This document shows, piece by piece, positions 30,418 to 40,940 of a DNA stretch of 64,000 bases. Positions within the stretch are counted from its first letter, which is position 1; each line of letters opens with the position of its first letter. The notes under the pieces are model-generated. The model saw only the letters and a list, made by a program, of their open reading frames with translations, did not search any database and was not told the DNA's origin. The translations under genes and the position numbers were made by a program. The stretch comes from Rhizobium sp. BG4 (GTDB taxonomy: Bacteria > Pseudomonadota > Alphaproteobacteria > Rhizobiales > Rhizobiaceae), in NCBI RefSeq assembly GCF_016864575.1, contig NZ_CP044125.1, positions 3,268,001-3,332,000 on the forward strand, in the 5' to 3' direction.

Positions 30418-30759
30418 TCATTTCTGGCGCTTTTCTTTCAGTATTTTTTGCTGATCGACGTAATGGCGCAGCACGGCGTTGATCCGAGTCTGGTAGCCTT
30501 TGCCGGTTGCTTGAAAGAAATCGACGACATCCTGGTCGAGTCTTATCGACAGGGGCTTCTTGGTTGGAGGCTGGACGATCGTTGCACTGGACCAGTCGAT
30601 ATCGATAGAGCCCGCCCAATCGGGGTCATCGAACATGGCTTGCTCGATTTCGGCACTGATTTTGCTGTCGACGCGGGCGTGATCGCTTCGATCCTCGCCG
30701 TTGGTGATCATCTTCTCGATGTCTTCAGCCGAATAGCTGACGATACGCTCTTTGCTCAT
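30418..30759 (-). CDS. BrnA-family antitoxin-like protein, no BrnT partner
   Basis: The 113-residue protein has a ribbon-helix-helix C terminus (KKPLSIRLDQDVVDFFQATG, then INAVLRHYVDQQ) typical of BrnA antitoxins, which bind DNA and neutralise the BrnT RNase. The N terminus (MSKERIVSYSAEDIEKM) also fits. brnT normally precedes brnA, but here the upstream gene is the divergent dnaG and downstream is gene-free. It is a solitary antitoxin or domesticated repressor. The start at 30759 is chosen from family length; AGGAG lies 15 bases upstream. Confidence 0.82.
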   Translation of the reverse strand: MSKERIVSYSAEDIEKMITNGEDRSDHARVDSKISAEIEQAMFDDPDWAGSIDIDWSSATIVQPPTKKPLSIRLDQDVVDFFQATGKGYQTRINAVLRHYVDQQKILKEKRQK

Positions 30760-30796
30760 TGTCGCGTGCCGAGGCTCCTGGATCATCGTAGATGCA

Positions 30797-30824
30797 ATTG
30801 TATATACGGAGGTAGGGGCATCAA
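30797..30824 (-). promoter_or_regulatory. Promoter and palindromic operator candidate for the BrnA-like gene
   Basis: On the minus strand TTGATG (30824-30819), a 16-base spacer and TACAAT (30802-30797) form a sigma70-type promoter. The palindrome GTATATAC (30800-30807) overlaps the -10 and could be the autoregulatory site of the ribbon-helix-helix protein. Confidence 0.5.
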
Positions 30825-30908
30825 CCCTGTGAATAGCTGGGGTTTCCGGCAAAGTGCGTGGCGACCTGCGGCAAACCTGCTTATATGATGGCTCACCACG
30901 AGGTTCTG

Positions 30909-32906
30909 ATGCGCTTTTCCAATTCCTTTCTCGATGACATACGCGACCGCGTCCAGATTTCGGACGTGATCGGCAGGCGTGTCAGCTGGGACAAGCGCAA
31001 GACCAATGTGCCGCGCGGCGACTATTGGGCCTGCTGCCCGTTCCATGGCGAGAAATCGCCGAGCTTCCATTGCGAGGATCGCAAGGGCCGCTACCACTGC
31101 TTCGGCTGTGGGGTGACCGGCGATCATTTCCGGTTCCTGACCGAGCTTGAGGGGCTCAGCTTCCCCGAGGCCGTGCAGCAGATCGCCGATATGGCGGGTG
31201 TGCCGATGCCGGTCGCCGATCCGGCGATGGAGAGGCGCGAGAAGGAGCGGACCTCGCTTCTCGATGTCATGGAACTCGCCACACAGTTCTTCCAGGATCA
31301 GCTGCAGACGGCGAATGGCGCACGCGCGCGTGCCTATCTGCGCGACCGCGGCCTGACGGGCCGGACGATCGAGACCTTCCGGCTCGGCTTTGCGCCGGAC
31401 AGCCGCAATACGTTGAAGGAGTTTCTTTCGGGCAAGGGCGTCGGCAAGGAGCAGATCGAGGCCTGCGGTCTCGTCGTGCACGGGTCCGACATTCCCGTCA
31501 GCTACGACCGGTTCCGTGATCGAATCATGTTTCCGATCCTGTCGTCACGGGAAAAGGTGATCGCCTTCGGCGGCCGCGCCATGTCGCCGGACGCGCCGGC
31601 GAAATATCTGAACTCGAACGAGACCGAGCTCTTCCACAAGGGGCAGGTGCTCTACAATTTCGCCCGTGCGCGCCGTTCGCTGCAGGGTGCGGACGGAGAA
31701 CCGACGGTCATTGCCGTCGAAGGCTATATGGATGTCATCGCGCTGCATCAGGCAGGTGTCGAGAACGCCGTTGCGCCGCTCGGCACGGCTCTGACCGAGA
31801 ATCAGCTCGACCTTCTCTGGAAGATGACCTCACAGCCGGTGCTCTGCTTCGATGGCGATGGCGCCGGTATCCGCGCCGCCAACCGCGCTGCCGATCTGGC
31901 GCTGCCGCATCTGAAGCCGGGGCGCACCGTGCGTTTTGCGCTGCTGCCCGATGGCAAGGACCCTGACGATCTCGTGCGCAACGAGGGCCGGGCGCCGTTC
32001 GACAAGGTGATGAGCCAGGCGAAGCCACTGGCCGAAATGCTCTGGGGCCGCGAGGCCGGCGGCGGCGGTTTCGATACGCCGGAAGCGCGCGCCGAGCTCG
32101 AGGCGCGGCTGAAGCAGATGGTGTCGGTGATCGGCGACGAGAACGTCCGCCGCCATTACCAGCAGGATATCCGCGACCGTCTCAACAAGTTCTTCCAGCC
32201 GCAGTTCCAGAACCGCGGCAACGACCGGCGCAGCTTCGAACGGGGCGGCGGCGGTGGCAATTTCCGCGGCAAGGACGGGCAGGGGCGGCCTTCGCCGGGT
32301 GGCGCGCGCACGGTCAATCTGGTCTCGGAGCGGCTCGCGCGCTCCGGCCTGGTGCGCGGCCATCAGGAAATTCCGGCGCTGCGCGAAAGCGTGCTGGCGC
32401 TGACCGTCATCAACCATCCGGCGCTGATGCAGGACGAGTATGACGAGATCGCCGCCATCGAATACGACAATCGCGACCTGCAGCGGCTGTGGTCGGCGAT
32501 GCTGGGTGCGGCGGCGATGGTCGCCAGCCCGCATCTGACGCGCGAGTATCTGTTCGAGGAGCTCGAGCGGCAGGACTTCACCGGTCTGCTGAAGGGGCTT
32601 GATCAGCAGGTGCGCAATGCGCGCCTGTGGACCGCGACCGAGCAGGCGGCGATGGAGGATGCGCGCGAGGGCTACCGCCAGGCGCTCGCCTTCCACAAAC
32701 GTGCCAAGGCGCTGCGCTGGCAGAAGATCGAGCTCGAGCGCGAGATCGCCGAGGCGACCGAAGAAGGCAATGCCGAGATCATCGACCAGCTGATGCGCGC
32801 GCTTCAGGAAGTGCATTTCGAAGGATTGCGGCTTGAGAACCAGGAGGCGATCATCGACGGCTTCGGCGTGCTCTCCGGCCGGGTCAAGGGTGCGGCGAGC
32901 CATTGA
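30909..32906 (+). CDS. dnaG: DNA primase
   Basis: The 665-residue primase makes RNA primers at replication forks. The N-terminal zinc-binding domain has Cys43, His46, Cys64 and Cys67 (CPFH...CFGC). The Toprim core has [15 protein letters not shown] and [17 protein letters not shown], and a helicase-binding C terminus follows a Gly-rich linker (GGGGGNFRG). The start [15 protein letters not shown] at 30909 has GAGG upstream and matches rhizobial DnaG. Its TGA overlaps the recQ ATG by one base. rpoD lies 5 kb downstream rather than adjacent. Confidence 0.97.
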   Translation: MRFSNSFLDDIRDRVQISDVIGRRVSWDKRKTNVPRGDYWACCPFHGEKSPSFHCEDRKGRYHCFGCGVTGDHFRFLTELEGLSFPEAVQQIADMAGVPMPVADPAMERREKERTSLLDVMELATQFFQDQLQTANGARARAYLRDRGLTGRTIETFRLGFAPDSRNTLKEFLSGKGVGKEQIEACGLVVHGSDIPVSYDRFRDRIMFPILSSREKVIAFGGRAMSPDAPAKYLNSNETELFHKGQVLYNFARARRSLQGADGEPTVIAVEGYMDVIALHQAGVENAVAPLGTALTENQLDLLWKMTSQPVLCFDGDGAGIRAANRAADLALPHLKPGRTVRFALLPDGKDPDDLVRNEGRAPFDKVMSQAKPLAEMLWGREAGGGGFDTPEARAELEARLKQMVSVIGDENVRRHYQQDIRDRLNKFFQPQFQNRGNDRRSFERGGGGGNFRGKDGQGRPSPGGARTVNLVSERLARSGLVRGHQEIPALRESVLALTVINHPALMQDEYDEIAAIEYDNRDLQRLWSAMLGAAAMVASPHLTREYLFEELERQDFTGLLKGLDQQVRNARLWTATEQAAMEDAREGYRQALAFHKRAKALRWQKIELEREIAEATEEGNAEIIDQLMRALQEVHFEGLRLENQEAIIDGFGVLSGRVKGAASH

Positions 32907-34762
32907 TGGACGGCGGTGACAAGGCATTTTCGGCGGGTGGCGCGCTGTTCGGCAATGGCCGGGCGCCGCTCGATATCCTCAAGCGCGTCTATGGCTATTC
33001 GGCCTTCCGCGGCAAGCAGCAGCAGGTCGTCGAACATGTGACCTCGGGTGGCGATGCCGTCGTGCTGTTCCCGACCGGGGCGGGCAAATCACTCTGCTTC
33101 CAGATCCCGGCGCTTTGCCGCGAGGGTCTGGGCATCGTCGTTTCGCCGCTGATTGCGCTGATGCGCGATCAGGTGGAGGCGATGAAGCAGCTCGGCATCC
33201 GCGCCGCGGCGCTGAACTCGACGATCACCCGCGAGGAATATGTCGATATCCGCCGCGCGATCTCGTCCGGCAATCTCGATCTTCTCTATGTGACGCCCGA
33301 GCGGATCCTGATGGAGGGTTTTCGCGAGATCATCGGTGAGGCCCGGATCGCGCTGTTTGCGATCGATGAGGCCCACTGTGTCTCCCAGTGGGGACATGAC
33401 TTCCGGCCGGAGTATCGCGAGCTCGGCAGGCTTTCGGAGCACTATCCGGGCGTGCCGCGCATCGCGCTGACGGCGACGGCCGATCCGCATACGCGCGAAG
33501 ACATCATCGAGCGGCTGAGGCTCGGCAATGCCGAGGTCTTCACCACGAGCTTCGACCGGCCAAACATCGCCTACGAGATCGTCGAGCGCGACCAGCCGCG
33601 CCAACAGCTGTTGCGGTTCCTCTCCGGCCACAAGGGCAATAGCGGCATCGTCTATTGCCTGTCGCGCGCCAAGGTCGAGGACACCGCCGAGTGGCTGAAC
33701 ACGCAGGGCATCCGGGCGCTCGCCTATCACGCCGGCATGGACCGGGCGATGCGCGACGCCAACCAGGACGCGTTCCTGAAGGAAGACGAACTCTGCCTCG
33801 TCGCCACCGTCGCCTTCGGCATGGGCATCGACAAGCCGAATGTGCGCTATGTCGCCCATCTCGATCTGCCGGGTTCCGTCGAGGCCTATTATCAGGAGAC
33901 CGGCCGCGCCGGACGCGATGGCCTGCCGTCGGAAGTCTGGATGGCCTATGGCATGGCTGATGTCATCCAGCGCCGGCGGATGATCGATGAGGGCAATGCG
34001 GCCGACGAGATCAAGCGCATCGAGCGCGGCAAGCTGAACGCGCTGCTCGCCATCTGCGAGACCGCCTCCTGCCGCCGCCAGGCGATCCTGGCGCATTTCG
34101 GCGAGGCGCATGCGGGCGGCTGCGGCAGCTGTGACACCTGCACCAAGCCCGTCGAGACCTGGGATGGCACGGAGGCGGCAATCAAGGCGCTTGCCGCCGT
34201 CTATCGCACCGGCGAGCGCTTCGGCACCGGCCACGTCATCGACGTGCTGCTTGGCACCGTCAACGAGAAGACCGAGCGTTTCGGCCATACGACGATGCCG
34301 GTCTTCGGCGCCGGCAAGGATATCGCCGCGAAAACCTGGCAATCGATCTTCCGGCAGCTGCTGGCCATGGGCTTGGTCCGTATCGACCATGATGCCTATG
34401 GTGCGATGAAGCTCGAGGCGGAGGCGCGCGCCGTCTTCAAGCACGAGCGGCAGGTCCACTTCCGCAAGGACCGGGCAGTCGCCGGGCGCAATAGCCGCAA
34501 GGCCGAGCGCACCAACCGTCATGCCGGTCTGTCGGGCGCCGACGGCCTGCTCTTCGAGGCGCTGAGAGCCGAGCGCACCTCGATCGCCAAATCGCTCGGC
34601 GTGCCGCCCTATGTCGTCTTCCCGGACACGACGCTGATCGCCTTCGCCACCGAACGGCCCCGCAGCCGCAAGGAGATGCTGGATATCTCCGGCGTCGGCC
34701 AATCGAAGCTGGAGCGCTATGGCGAAGCGTTTCTGGACGTGATCCTCAGTCACGATGAGTGA
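32906..34762 (+). CDS. recQ: ATP-dependent DNA helicase RecQ
   Basis: The 618-residue 3'-5' helicase acts in RecF-pathway recombination and fork repair. Walker A PTGAGKS is at residues 56-62, motif II is [17 protein letters not shown], and motif VI is [15 protein letters not shown]. The RecQ-Ct zinc site is CETASCRRQ...CGSCDTC, and the C-terminal HRDC domain ends in [17 protein letters not shown]. The ATG overlaps the dnaG stop (TGATG), so the two genes are coupled. Confidence 0.96.
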   Translation: MDGGDKAFSAGGALFGNGRAPLDILKRVYGYSAFRGKQQQVVEHVTSGGDAVVLFPTGAGKSLCFQIPALCREGLGIVVSPLIALMRDQVEAMKQLGIRAAALNSTITREEYVDIRRAISSGNLDLLYVTPERILMEGFREIIGEARIALFAIDEAHCVSQWGHDFRPEYRELGRLSEHYPGVPRIALTATADPHTREDIIERLRLGNAEVFTTSFDRPNIAYEIVERDQPRQQLLRFLSGHKGNSGIVYCLSRAKVEDTAEWLNTQGIRALAYHAGMDRAMRDANQDAFLKEDELCLVATVAFGMGIDKPNVRYVAHLDLPGSVEAYYQETGRAGRDGLPSEVWMAYGMADVIQRRRMIDEGNAADEIKRIERGKLNALLAICETASCRRQAILAHFGEAHAGGCGSCDTCTKPVETWDGTEAAIKALAAVYRTGERFGTGHVIDVLLGTVNEKTERFGHTTMPVFGAGKDIAAKTWQSIFRQLLAMGLVRIDHDAYGAMKLEAEARAVFKHERQVHFRKDRAVAGRNSRKAERTNRHAGLSGADGLLFEALRAERTSIAKSLGVPPYVVFPDTTLIAFATERPRSRKEMLDISGVGQSKLERYGEAFLDVILSHDE

Positions 34763-34895
34763 GAGCGCGCGATAGCGTCGCGCTGTTGAAATAGCCAAAC
34801 CGAAAATATTTCGTACCGGATCGGCGACATCTGCACTTGCTTTGTGCTAATTGCAGCGCCCATCGGAGGAATTTTTCGGGATATCGGCGTTTACA

Positions 34896-36083
34896 ATGAC
34901 AAAAGCATTTCTTTCTCACATCACCACCGAGCTTGCTTCCCTCAGGGAGGCCGGGCTTTACAAGTCCGAGCGGGTCATCACCTCGAAGCAGGCCGGTGAA
35001 ATTGCCGTCGCTTCGGGCGAGCGTGTTCTGAACTTCTGTGCCAACAACTATCTCGGCCTCGCCGACAACGAGGAGCTTGCCGAGGCCGGCAAGAAGGCGC
35101 TCGACCGGTATGGCTACGGCATGGCGTCGGTGCGCTTCATCTGCGGCACGCAGGAGGAGCACAAGCAGCTCGAGGCGCGCATCTCGTCCTTCCTCGGCAT
35201 GGAAGACACGATCCTTTATTCCTCCTGCTTCGACGCCAATGGCGGTCTCTTCGAGACGCTGCTCGGCGAAGAGGATGCGATCATTTCCGACGCGCTGAAC
35301 CATGCCTCGATCATCGACGGCGTGCGTCTCTCCAAGGCCAAGCGCTTCCGCTATGCCAACAATGACATGGCGGCACTCGAAGAAGAGCTGAAGAAGGCCG
35401 AAGGCAGCCGCTTCAAGATGATCGCCACCGATGGCGTGTTCTCGATGGACGGCATCATCGCCAATCTGCAGGGTGTTTGCGATCTCGCCGACAAGTACGG
35501 CGCGATGGTCATGGTCGATGACAGCCATGCGGTCGGTTTCGTCGGCACGAACGGCCGCGGCTCGGCCGAATATTGCGGCGTCGAGGGACGGGTCGATATC
35601 ATCACCGGTACGCTCGGTAAGGCGCTTGGCGGCGCGTCGGGCGGCTATACGTCCGGCAAGGCCGAAGTGATCGACTGGCTGCGGCAGCGTTCGCGTCCCT
35701 ACCTCTTCTCGAACACGCTGGCGCCGGTCATTGCGGCGGCTTCGCTGAAGGTCTTCGACCTGATCGAGAACGGCGATGCGCTGCGCGAGAAGCTAACGGC
35801 CAATGCCACGCTGTTCCGCTCCGAAATGACCAAGCTCGGCTTCACGCTGGCCGGCGAAGGGCATGCCATCATTCCGGTGATGCTCGGCGATGCGAAGCTG
35901 GCGCAGGACATGGCGGCGCTGATGCTGAAGAAGGGCGTCTACGTCGTCGGCTTCTCCTTTCCGGTGGTGCCGAAGGGCCAGGCCCGTATCCGTACGCAGA
36001 TGTCGGCGGCGCATTCGACTGTTGATGTCGAGCGGGCGATTGCGGTGTTTGCCGAAGCGGGCCGGGAGCTTGGGGTTATTTGA
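34896..36083 (+). CDS. kbl: 2-amino-3-ketobutyrate CoA ligase (glycine C-acetyltransferase)
   Basis: The 395-residue PLP enzyme cleaves 2-amino-3-oxobutanoate with CoA to glycine and acetyl-CoA, the second step of threonine breakdown. It has [13 protein letters not shown], the PLP-stacking DSHAVGFVG, and the Schiff-base Lys in [16 protein letters not shown]. The length matches E. coli Kbl (398). tdh, which supplies the substrate, follows after a RIME-like palindrome. Confidence 0.96.
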   Translation: MTKAFLSHITTELASLREAGLYKSERVITSKQAGEIAVASGERVLNFCANNYLGLADNEELAEAGKKALDRYGYGMASVRFICGTQEEHKQLEARISSFLGMEDTILYSSCFDANGGLFETLLGEEDAIISDALNHASIIDGVRLSKAKRFRYANNDMAALEEELKKAEGSRFKMIATDGVFSMDGIIANLQGVCDLADKYGAMVMVDDSHAVGFVGTNGRGSAEYCGVEGRVDIITGTLGKALGGASGGYTSGKAEVIDWLRQRSRPYLFSNTLAPVIAAASLKVFDLIENGDALREKLTANATLFRSEMTKLGFTLAGEGHAIIPVMLGDAKLAQDMAALMLKKGVYVVGFSFPVVPKGQARIRTQMSAAHSTVDVERAIAVFAEAGRELGVI

Positions 36084-36096
36084 CGGCTTGCGGCCT

Positions 36097-36239
36097 CTTC
36101 CCTTCTCCCCTCGGGGAGAAGGTGGCCCGAAGGGCCGGATGAGGGGCCTCTAGCTATATTGCAAATTAATTGATGCCGTGCCGCGCAGCCCCCCTCATCC
36201 GCCCTTGCGGGCACCTTCTCCCCGAGGGGAGAAGGGAAG
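36097..36239. repeat. RIME-like palindromic intergenic element between kbl and tdh
   Basis: A 143-bp inverted pair: CTTCCCTTCTCCCC... GGATGAGGGG on the left (about 36097-36146) and its near reverse complement on the right (about 36190-36239). Each half folds into two hairpins (TTCTCCCC/GGGGAGAA and GGCCC/GGGCC). An AT-rich spacer lies between them. It matches Rhizobium-specific intergenic mosaic elements. Transcribed as part of kbl-tdh mRNA, it would form a large cruciform. Confidence 0.82.
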
Positions 36240-36273
36240 GTGGAGCCAGCGGAAGCCAAGAGGAAATAATCTG

Positions 36274-37311
36274 ATGTCGAACATGATGAAGGCGCTGGTG
36301 AAGTCGAAGGCGGAGGTCGGGCTCTGGATGGAGACCGTGCCGGTTCCCGAGGTCGGCCCGAACGACGTGCTGATCCGCGTGAAGAAGTCGGCGATCTGCG
36401 GTACCGACGTGCATATCTGGAACTGGGACCAGTGGGCGCAGAAGACCATTCCTGTGCCGATGGTCGTCGGTCATGAGTTCTGCGGCGAGATCGCCGAGGT
36501 CGGCTCCGCGGTCACCAAATACCATGTCGGCGAGCGTGTCTCCGGTGAGGGACATATCGTCTGCGGCAAGTGCCGCAACTGCCGGGCGGGCAGGGGCCAT
36601 CTCTGCCGCAACACGCTCGGCGTCGGCGTCAACCGGCCGGGCTCGTTCGGCGAGTTCGTCTGCATTCCGGAAGCCAATGTCGTGCCGATCCCGGATGATA
36701 TTCCGGATGAGATCGCCGCGATCTTCGATCCGTTCGGCAATGCCGTTCACACGGCGCTCTCCTTCGACCTCGTCGGCGAAGACGTGCTGGTCACCGGCGC
36801 CGGTCCGATCGGCATCATGGGCGCGCTGGTCGCCAAGCGTTCGGGCGCCCGCAAGGTCGTCATCACCGACATCAACCCGAACCGCCTCGATCTCGCCCGC
36901 AAGCTCGGCATCGATTACGTCGTCGACGCCTCGAAGGAAAACCTGGCCGACGTCATGAAGTCGATCGGCATGACCGAAGGCTTCGACGTCGGTCTTGAGA
37001 TGTCGGGTGCGGCACCTGCCTTCCGCGACATGATCGACAAGATGAACAATGGCGGCAAGATCGCCATCCTCGGCATTGCGCCGGCCGGTTTCGAGATCGA
37101 CTGGAACAAGGTGATCTTCAAGATGCTGAACCTCAAGGGCATCTATGGCCGTGAGATGTTCGAGACCTGGTACAAGATGATCGCCTTCGTGCAGGGCGGG
37201 CTCGATCTGTCGCCGGTCATCACGCACCGCATCAAGATCGACGAATTCCGCGATGGCTTCGAGGCGATGCGCTCGGGCAATTCCGGCAAGGTGGTGATGG
37301 ACTGGATGTAA
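36274..37311 (+). CDS. tdh: L-threonine 3-dehydrogenase
   Basis: The 345-residue zinc enzyme oxidises threonine to 2-amino-3-oxobutanoate, the substrate of the upstream Kbl. The catalytic zinc region is [14 protein letters not shown] and [12 protein letters not shown]. The structural zinc cysteines lie in [15 protein letters not shown], and the NAD site is [30 protein letters not shown] precedes the ATG at 36274. The pair is split by a palindromic element but probably remains one operon. Confidence 0.96.
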   Translation: MSNMMKALVKSKAEVGLWMETVPVPEVGPNDVLIRVKKSAICGTDVHIWNWDQWAQKTIPVPMVVGHEFCGEIAEVGSAVTKYHVGERVSGEGHIVCGKCRNCRAGRGHLCRNTLGVGVNRPGSFGEFVCIPEANVVPIPDDIPDEIAAIFDPFGNAVHTALSFDLVGEDVLVTGAGPIGIMGALVAKRSGARKVVITDINPNRLDLARKLGIDYVVDASKENLADVMKSIGMTEGFDVGLEMSGAAPAFRDMIDKMNNGGKIAILGIAPAGFEIDWNKVIFKMLNLKGIYGREMFETWYKMIAFVQGGLDLSPVITHRIKIDEFRDGFEAMRSGNSGKVVMDWM

Positions 37312-37331
37312 ACAGCGAGGCGACCGCGCCG

Positions 37332-37427
37332 GATGGAACGGCGATGGCGGCGATCAAGCTGCGCTGCGTTCCGGCGATCGATCTCGGGTCGTTGAAGATC
37401 AACCCCTATGATGGCCTGCCGCGGTAA
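37332..37427 (+). pseudogene. Possible remnant of a GFA-family (CENP-V-like) gene, C-terminal end only
   Basis: One frame gives about 31 residues ending KLRCVPAIDLGSLKINPYDG-LPR and a stop. It resembles the C termini of glutathione-dependent formaldehyde-activating family proteins (-VRC-x-DLxxL-x-DG-). No upstream domain or zinc cysteines are present, so only a 3' scrap survives, if the match is real. A chance similarity cannot be excluded. Confidence 0.35.
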
Positions 37428-37519
37428 CGATCTATACTGCGGCAGCCTGGACGAGATGCTCTTCAGGTCACTATAAAACCGCCGTTGACTCGGATATGAG
37501 GGCGCAGGAGCTTTGCGCT

Positions 37520-37547
37520 CTTGTCTTTCACCGGTGACATCCTATCT
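37520..37547 (+). promoter_or_regulatory. Candidate promoter upstream of rpoD
   Basis: CTTGTC (37520-37525), a 16-base spacer and CTATCT (37542-37547) fit the alphaproteobacterial sigma70/sigma32-like promoter pattern. It would give a leader of about 335 bases for rpoD. Other hexamers in the region are possible. Confidence 0.35.
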
Positions 37548-37888
37548 AAGGCTGGCAATCGCTTGAGCGGTTCCTCTGCCTGTGGATAAGGCATTTTCCG
37601 TGTTTTCGGCGGCTTTTTTTGTGGAAAAGCTTGACGAGATCAAAAATTGTGGGAATCACCGTTCGACTTGAAGCGGTGAACTTGGGTCAAGGCGGATCGC
37701 ACAAACCATGGCCGGAATTTTCGAAGCATTGAAGCTCTGTCATCCGGCGCCGGCAATCGTGGTTAATCAGGCTTTAAAGGTCATCCCGTTAGGTGGGTGA
37801 AATTGATTCGAAGCGAGCGTTGATGCGCGCGTTTCGAAGCGGCTTCGCACCAGCGAGTTTGGATAGCGTCAGGAAGGCGACGACATAA

Positions 37889-39946
37889 ATGGCAACGAAG
37901 GTCAAAGAGAACGAAGAAGCGGAAGTCGAACGCGACGGCGCAACCGACGGCCCTCTTCTCGATCTTTCCGATGACGCGGTCAAGAAGATGATCAAGGCCG
38001 CGAAGAAGCGCGGCTATGTGACGATGGACGAGCTGAATGCCGTTCTTCCGTCCGAAGAAGTGACGTCCGAACAGATCGAAGACACGATGGCGATGCTGTC
38101 CGACATGGGCATCAACGTCATCGAGGACGAAGAAGCTGAGGAAGCCCAGGGCGGCGCCGGCAGCGACGACGACGACAGCGGCAGCGACGACGACAACGAA
38201 GGCGGCGAACTCGCGCCTTCGAGCGGCACTGCGCTTGCGACCACGAAGAAGAAGGAACCGACCGATCGTACCGACGATCCGGTGCGCATGTATCTGCGCG
38301 AAATGGGTTCCGTCGAGCTTCTGTCGCGCGAAGGCGAAATCGCCATTGCAAAGCGTATCGAGGCTGGCCGCGAAACGATGATCGCCGGTCTCTGCGAGAG
38401 CCCGCTGACCTTCCAGGCCATCATCATCTGGCGCGACGAACTGAACGAAGGCACGACGCTGCTGCGCGAGATCATCGATCTCGAAACCACCTATTCCGGT
38501 CCGGAAGCCAAGGCTGCACCGCAGTTCCAGAGCCCCGAGAAGATCGAAGCCGACCGCAAGGCGGCTGAAGAGAAGGAAAAGACCCGCCGCGCCCGTTCGG
38601 GTGACGACGACATCACCGATGTCGGCGGCGAAGGCATGCCGATCGAGGAAGAGGAAGAGGACGAAGACGAGTCCAACCTTTCGCTCGCCGCGATGGAAGC
38701 CGAGCTGCGCCCGCAGGTCATGGAAACTCTCGACCTGATCGCCGAGACCTACAAGAAGCTGCGCAAGCTGCAGGACCAGCAGGTCGAGCAGCGCCTTGCC
38801 GCGACCGGCACGCTGTCTTCCGCCCAGGAGCGCCGCTACAAGGAACTCAAGGACGAACTGATCAAGGCCGTCAAGTCGCTGTCGCTGAACCAGAACCGCA
38901 TCGAGGCTCTGGTCGAGCAGCTCTACGACATCAACAAGCGCCTCGTGCAGAACGAAGGCCGCCTGCTGCGTCTGGCTGAATCCTACGGCGTCAAGCGCGA
39001 CAGCTTCCTGGAACAGTACCAGGGCGCCGAGCTCGACCCGAACTGGATGAAGTCGATCGCCAATCTGGCCGCCCGCGGCTGGAAGGAATTCGCCAAGGGC
39101 GAAAACACGACGATCCGCGACATCCGCCAGGAAATCCAGAATCTGGCGACCGAAACCGGCATCTCGATCTCGGAATTCCGCCGCATCGTGCACATGGTGC
39201 AGAAGGGCGAGCGCGAAGCGCGTATCGCCAAGAAGGAAATGGTTGAAGCGAACCTGCGCCTCGTCATTTCCATCGCCAAAAAGTACACGAACCGCGGTCT
39301 GCAGTTCCTCGACCTCATTCAGGAAGGCAATATCGGCCTGATGAAGGCGGTCGACAAGTTCGAGTATCGCCGCGGTTACAAGTTCTCGACATACGCGACG
39401 TGGTGGATCCGTCAGGCGATCACCCGCTCGATCGCCGACCAGGCCCGCACGATCCGTATTCCGGTGCACATGATCGAGACGATCAACAAGATCGTCCGTA
39501 CCTCGCGCCAGATGTTGCACGAGATCGGCCGCGAGCCGACGCCGGAAGAACTGGCCGAAAAGCTCGCCATGCCGCTCGAAAAGGTCCGCAAGGTCCTGAA
39601 GATCGCCAAGGAACCGATCTCGCTCGAAACGCCTGTCGGTGACGAAGAAGATTCGCACCTCGGCGATTTCATCGAGGACAAGAACGCGCTTCTGCCGATC
39701 GACGCCGCCATCCAGGCGAACCTGCGCGAAACGACGACCCGCGTTCTCGCCTCGCTGACGCCGCGCGAAGAACGCGTTCTGCGCATGCGCTTTGGCATCG
39801 GTATGAACACGGACCACACGCTCGAAGAAGTCGGTCAGCAGTTCTCGGTTACCCGCGAACGTATCCGCCAGATCGAGGCGAAGGCGCTGCGCAAGCTGAA
39901 GCACCCGAGCCGCAGCCGCAAGCTGCGCTCGTTCCTCGACAGCTAA
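37889..39946 (+). CDS. rpoD: RNA polymerase primary sigma factor RpoD (SigA)
   Basis: The 685-residue housekeeping sigma factor has region 1.1 ([23 protein letters not shown]) and an acidic linker around residues 78-115. Region 1.2 is [20 protein letters not shown], and region 2 has [37 protein letters not shown]. Region 3 follows, and region 4 has the [32 protein letters not shown] lies upstream of the ATG. The size matches rhizobial SigA. A terminator follows 22 bases after the stop. Confidence 0.98.
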   Translation: MATKVKENEEAEVERDGATDGPLLDLSDDAVKKMIKAAKKRGYVTMDELNAVLPSEEVTSEQIEDTMAMLSDMGINVIEDEEAEEAQGGAGSDDDDSGSDDDNEGGELAPSSGTALATTKKKEPTDRTDDPVRMYLREMGSVELLSREGEIAIAKRIEAGRETMIAGLCESPLTFQAIIIWRDELNEGTTLLREIIDLETTYSGPEAKAAPQFQSPEKIEADRKAAEEKEKTRRARSGDDDITDVGGEGMPIEEEEEDEDESNLSLAAMEAELRPQVMETLDLIAETYKKLRKLQDQQVEQRLAATGTLSSAQERRYKELKDELIKAVKSLSLNQNRIEALVEQLYDINKRLVQNEGRLLRLAESYGVKRDSFLEQYQGAELDPNWMKSIANLAARGWKEFAKGENTTIRDIRQEIQNLATETGISISEFRRIVHMVQKGEREARIAKKEMVEANLRLVISIAKKYTNRGLQFLDLIQEGNIGLMKAVDKFEYRRGYKFSTYATWWIRQAITRSIADQARTIRIPVHMIETINKIVRTSRQMLHEIGREPTPEELAEKLAMPLEKVRKVLKIAKEPISLETPVGDEEDSHLGDFIEDKNALLPIDAAIQANLRETTTRVLASLTPREERVLRMRFGIGMNTDHTLEEVGQQFSVTRERIRQIEAKALRKLKHPSRSRKLRSFLDS

Positions 39947-39967
39947 GCGAGCGACGCGACGAAATCG

Positions 39968-39995
39968 AAAGCCCGGCCTCAGTGCCGGGCTTTTC
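39968..39995 (+). terminator. Rho-independent terminator of rpoD
   Basis: AAAGCCCGGC (39968-39977) pairs with GCCGGGCTTT (39984-39993), and the T-rich tract TTCTTTT follows. Confidence 0.85.
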
Positions 39996-40126
39996 TTTTG
40001 GCGGGACTGCAACCAACGCGCTTGCCGCCTCCGTCCCGCCATAATCGAATTGAGGATGGGCGCAGTTTCACGAGCATCGGGCCGCAGCATGATGAATGCC
40101 TCCTGCTTCCACTATCGCCCAGTCTG

Positions 40127-40837
40127 ATGGCTGTCGCGGGGCGCTCGTTCGAGGAGAGGGTCGGCTGGGGTGGGCCGGCGTCGCTTGCGCTGCATGCCGC
40201 TTGTCTCGCCCTGCTTCTGATCTATCTGCCGAAGCCGCGGATTTTTCGCACGCCGCCTGACGATAGCGTCAGCGTGGAAATCGTGCCTGCCGCCACTCGA
40301 TCCGAGCCCGCAGCACCGCCTGCAGACATCAGGCCACAGCCGCAGCAAGCGCCCGCCGCGCCAATTGCGCCCCCGGCGGCCGAAGCGCCGGGCAGGGTGC
40401 TTGTGCCGCCGGTGATCAAGCCGGCTCCGGCCCCGGATGCGCTGGTTTCGGCACGGCAGCTTTTTTCCGGTGGCGTGCTAACCGATCCCCGCAGCAAGAA
40501 GGCGCGGGCGGCATTGCGGCAGCTCTCCGGTGACGAGCGCAATCTGCAGCTCTGTGGGCTTGAGGCGATGGAGCAGGTTCGCAGGACGCGGCCCGGCAGC
40601 AATCCGGACGCGATCGCGCCCTATGCGATGGCGCCGGAGCGGATCAAGGGCGGGAGCATTGAGGTGAAAGGCGGCGCATTTCGCAGCAAGCGCCTCTGGT
40701 ACGCGATCCGCTTCAGCTGCGAGGTCGACGAGGGCTCGGGGGCGGTGCGCTCCTTTGCCTTCGCGATCGGCGATGCCATTCCGAAGGATTTGTGGCGGGA
40801 ACACAATCTGGTTGCCGATGACGGGGCGGCGGACTGA
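40127..40837 (+). CDS. DUF930 domain protein with an N-terminal membrane anchor
   Basis: The 236-residue protein has a membrane helix near residues 17-36 (LALHAACLALLLIYLP) followed by VSVEIVP, as in TonB/TolA proteins. A Pro/Ala-rich linker and a C-terminal DUF930 domain (about 120-230) follow, with two conserved Cys (LQLCGLEAMEQ, IRFSCEVDEG). The domain probably sits in the periplasm. Several in-frame starts exist; ATG 40127 begins just before the conserved part. A longer paralogue follows at 40941. Function unknown. Confidence 0.75.
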   Translation: MAVAGRSFEERVGWGGPASLALHAACLALLLIYLPKPRIFRTPPDDSVSVEIVPAATRSEPAAPPADIRPQPQQAPAAPIAPPAAEAPGRVLVPPVIKPAPAPDALVSARQLFSGGVLTDPRSKKARAALRQLSGDERNLQLCGLEAMEQVRRTRPGSNPDAIAPYAMAPERIKGGSIEVKGGAFRSKRLWYAIRFSCEVDEGSGAVRSFAFAIGDAIPKDLWREHNLVADDGAAD

Positions 40838-40940
40838 GCTCTTCACGGCAAATTGCCGGGAAATCGCGCCCCTTTTCCTTTTGCGGCTTGATGCTGCCTG
40901 CTTTTGACGCCACATCGGCATCACGTGGTTTAATGGTGGC

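Larger units (their letters stand above)
37312..37888. other. 577-bp region between tdh and rpoD
   Basis: It holds no full gene. The first 116 bases contain a short fragment resembling the end of a GFA-type enzyme (37332-37427). A promoter candidate is at 37520-37547, and a second TTGACG lies near 37633. The last 250 bases are the rpoD leader. I find no terminator with a clear T run after tdh. Confidence 0.5.

Noticed and set aside
37781..40090. 769-codon open frame on the minus strand opposite rpoD
   Set aside because: rpoD is unmistakable in the other strand; the antisense translation has no motif and arises from codon bias in a GC-rich genome.
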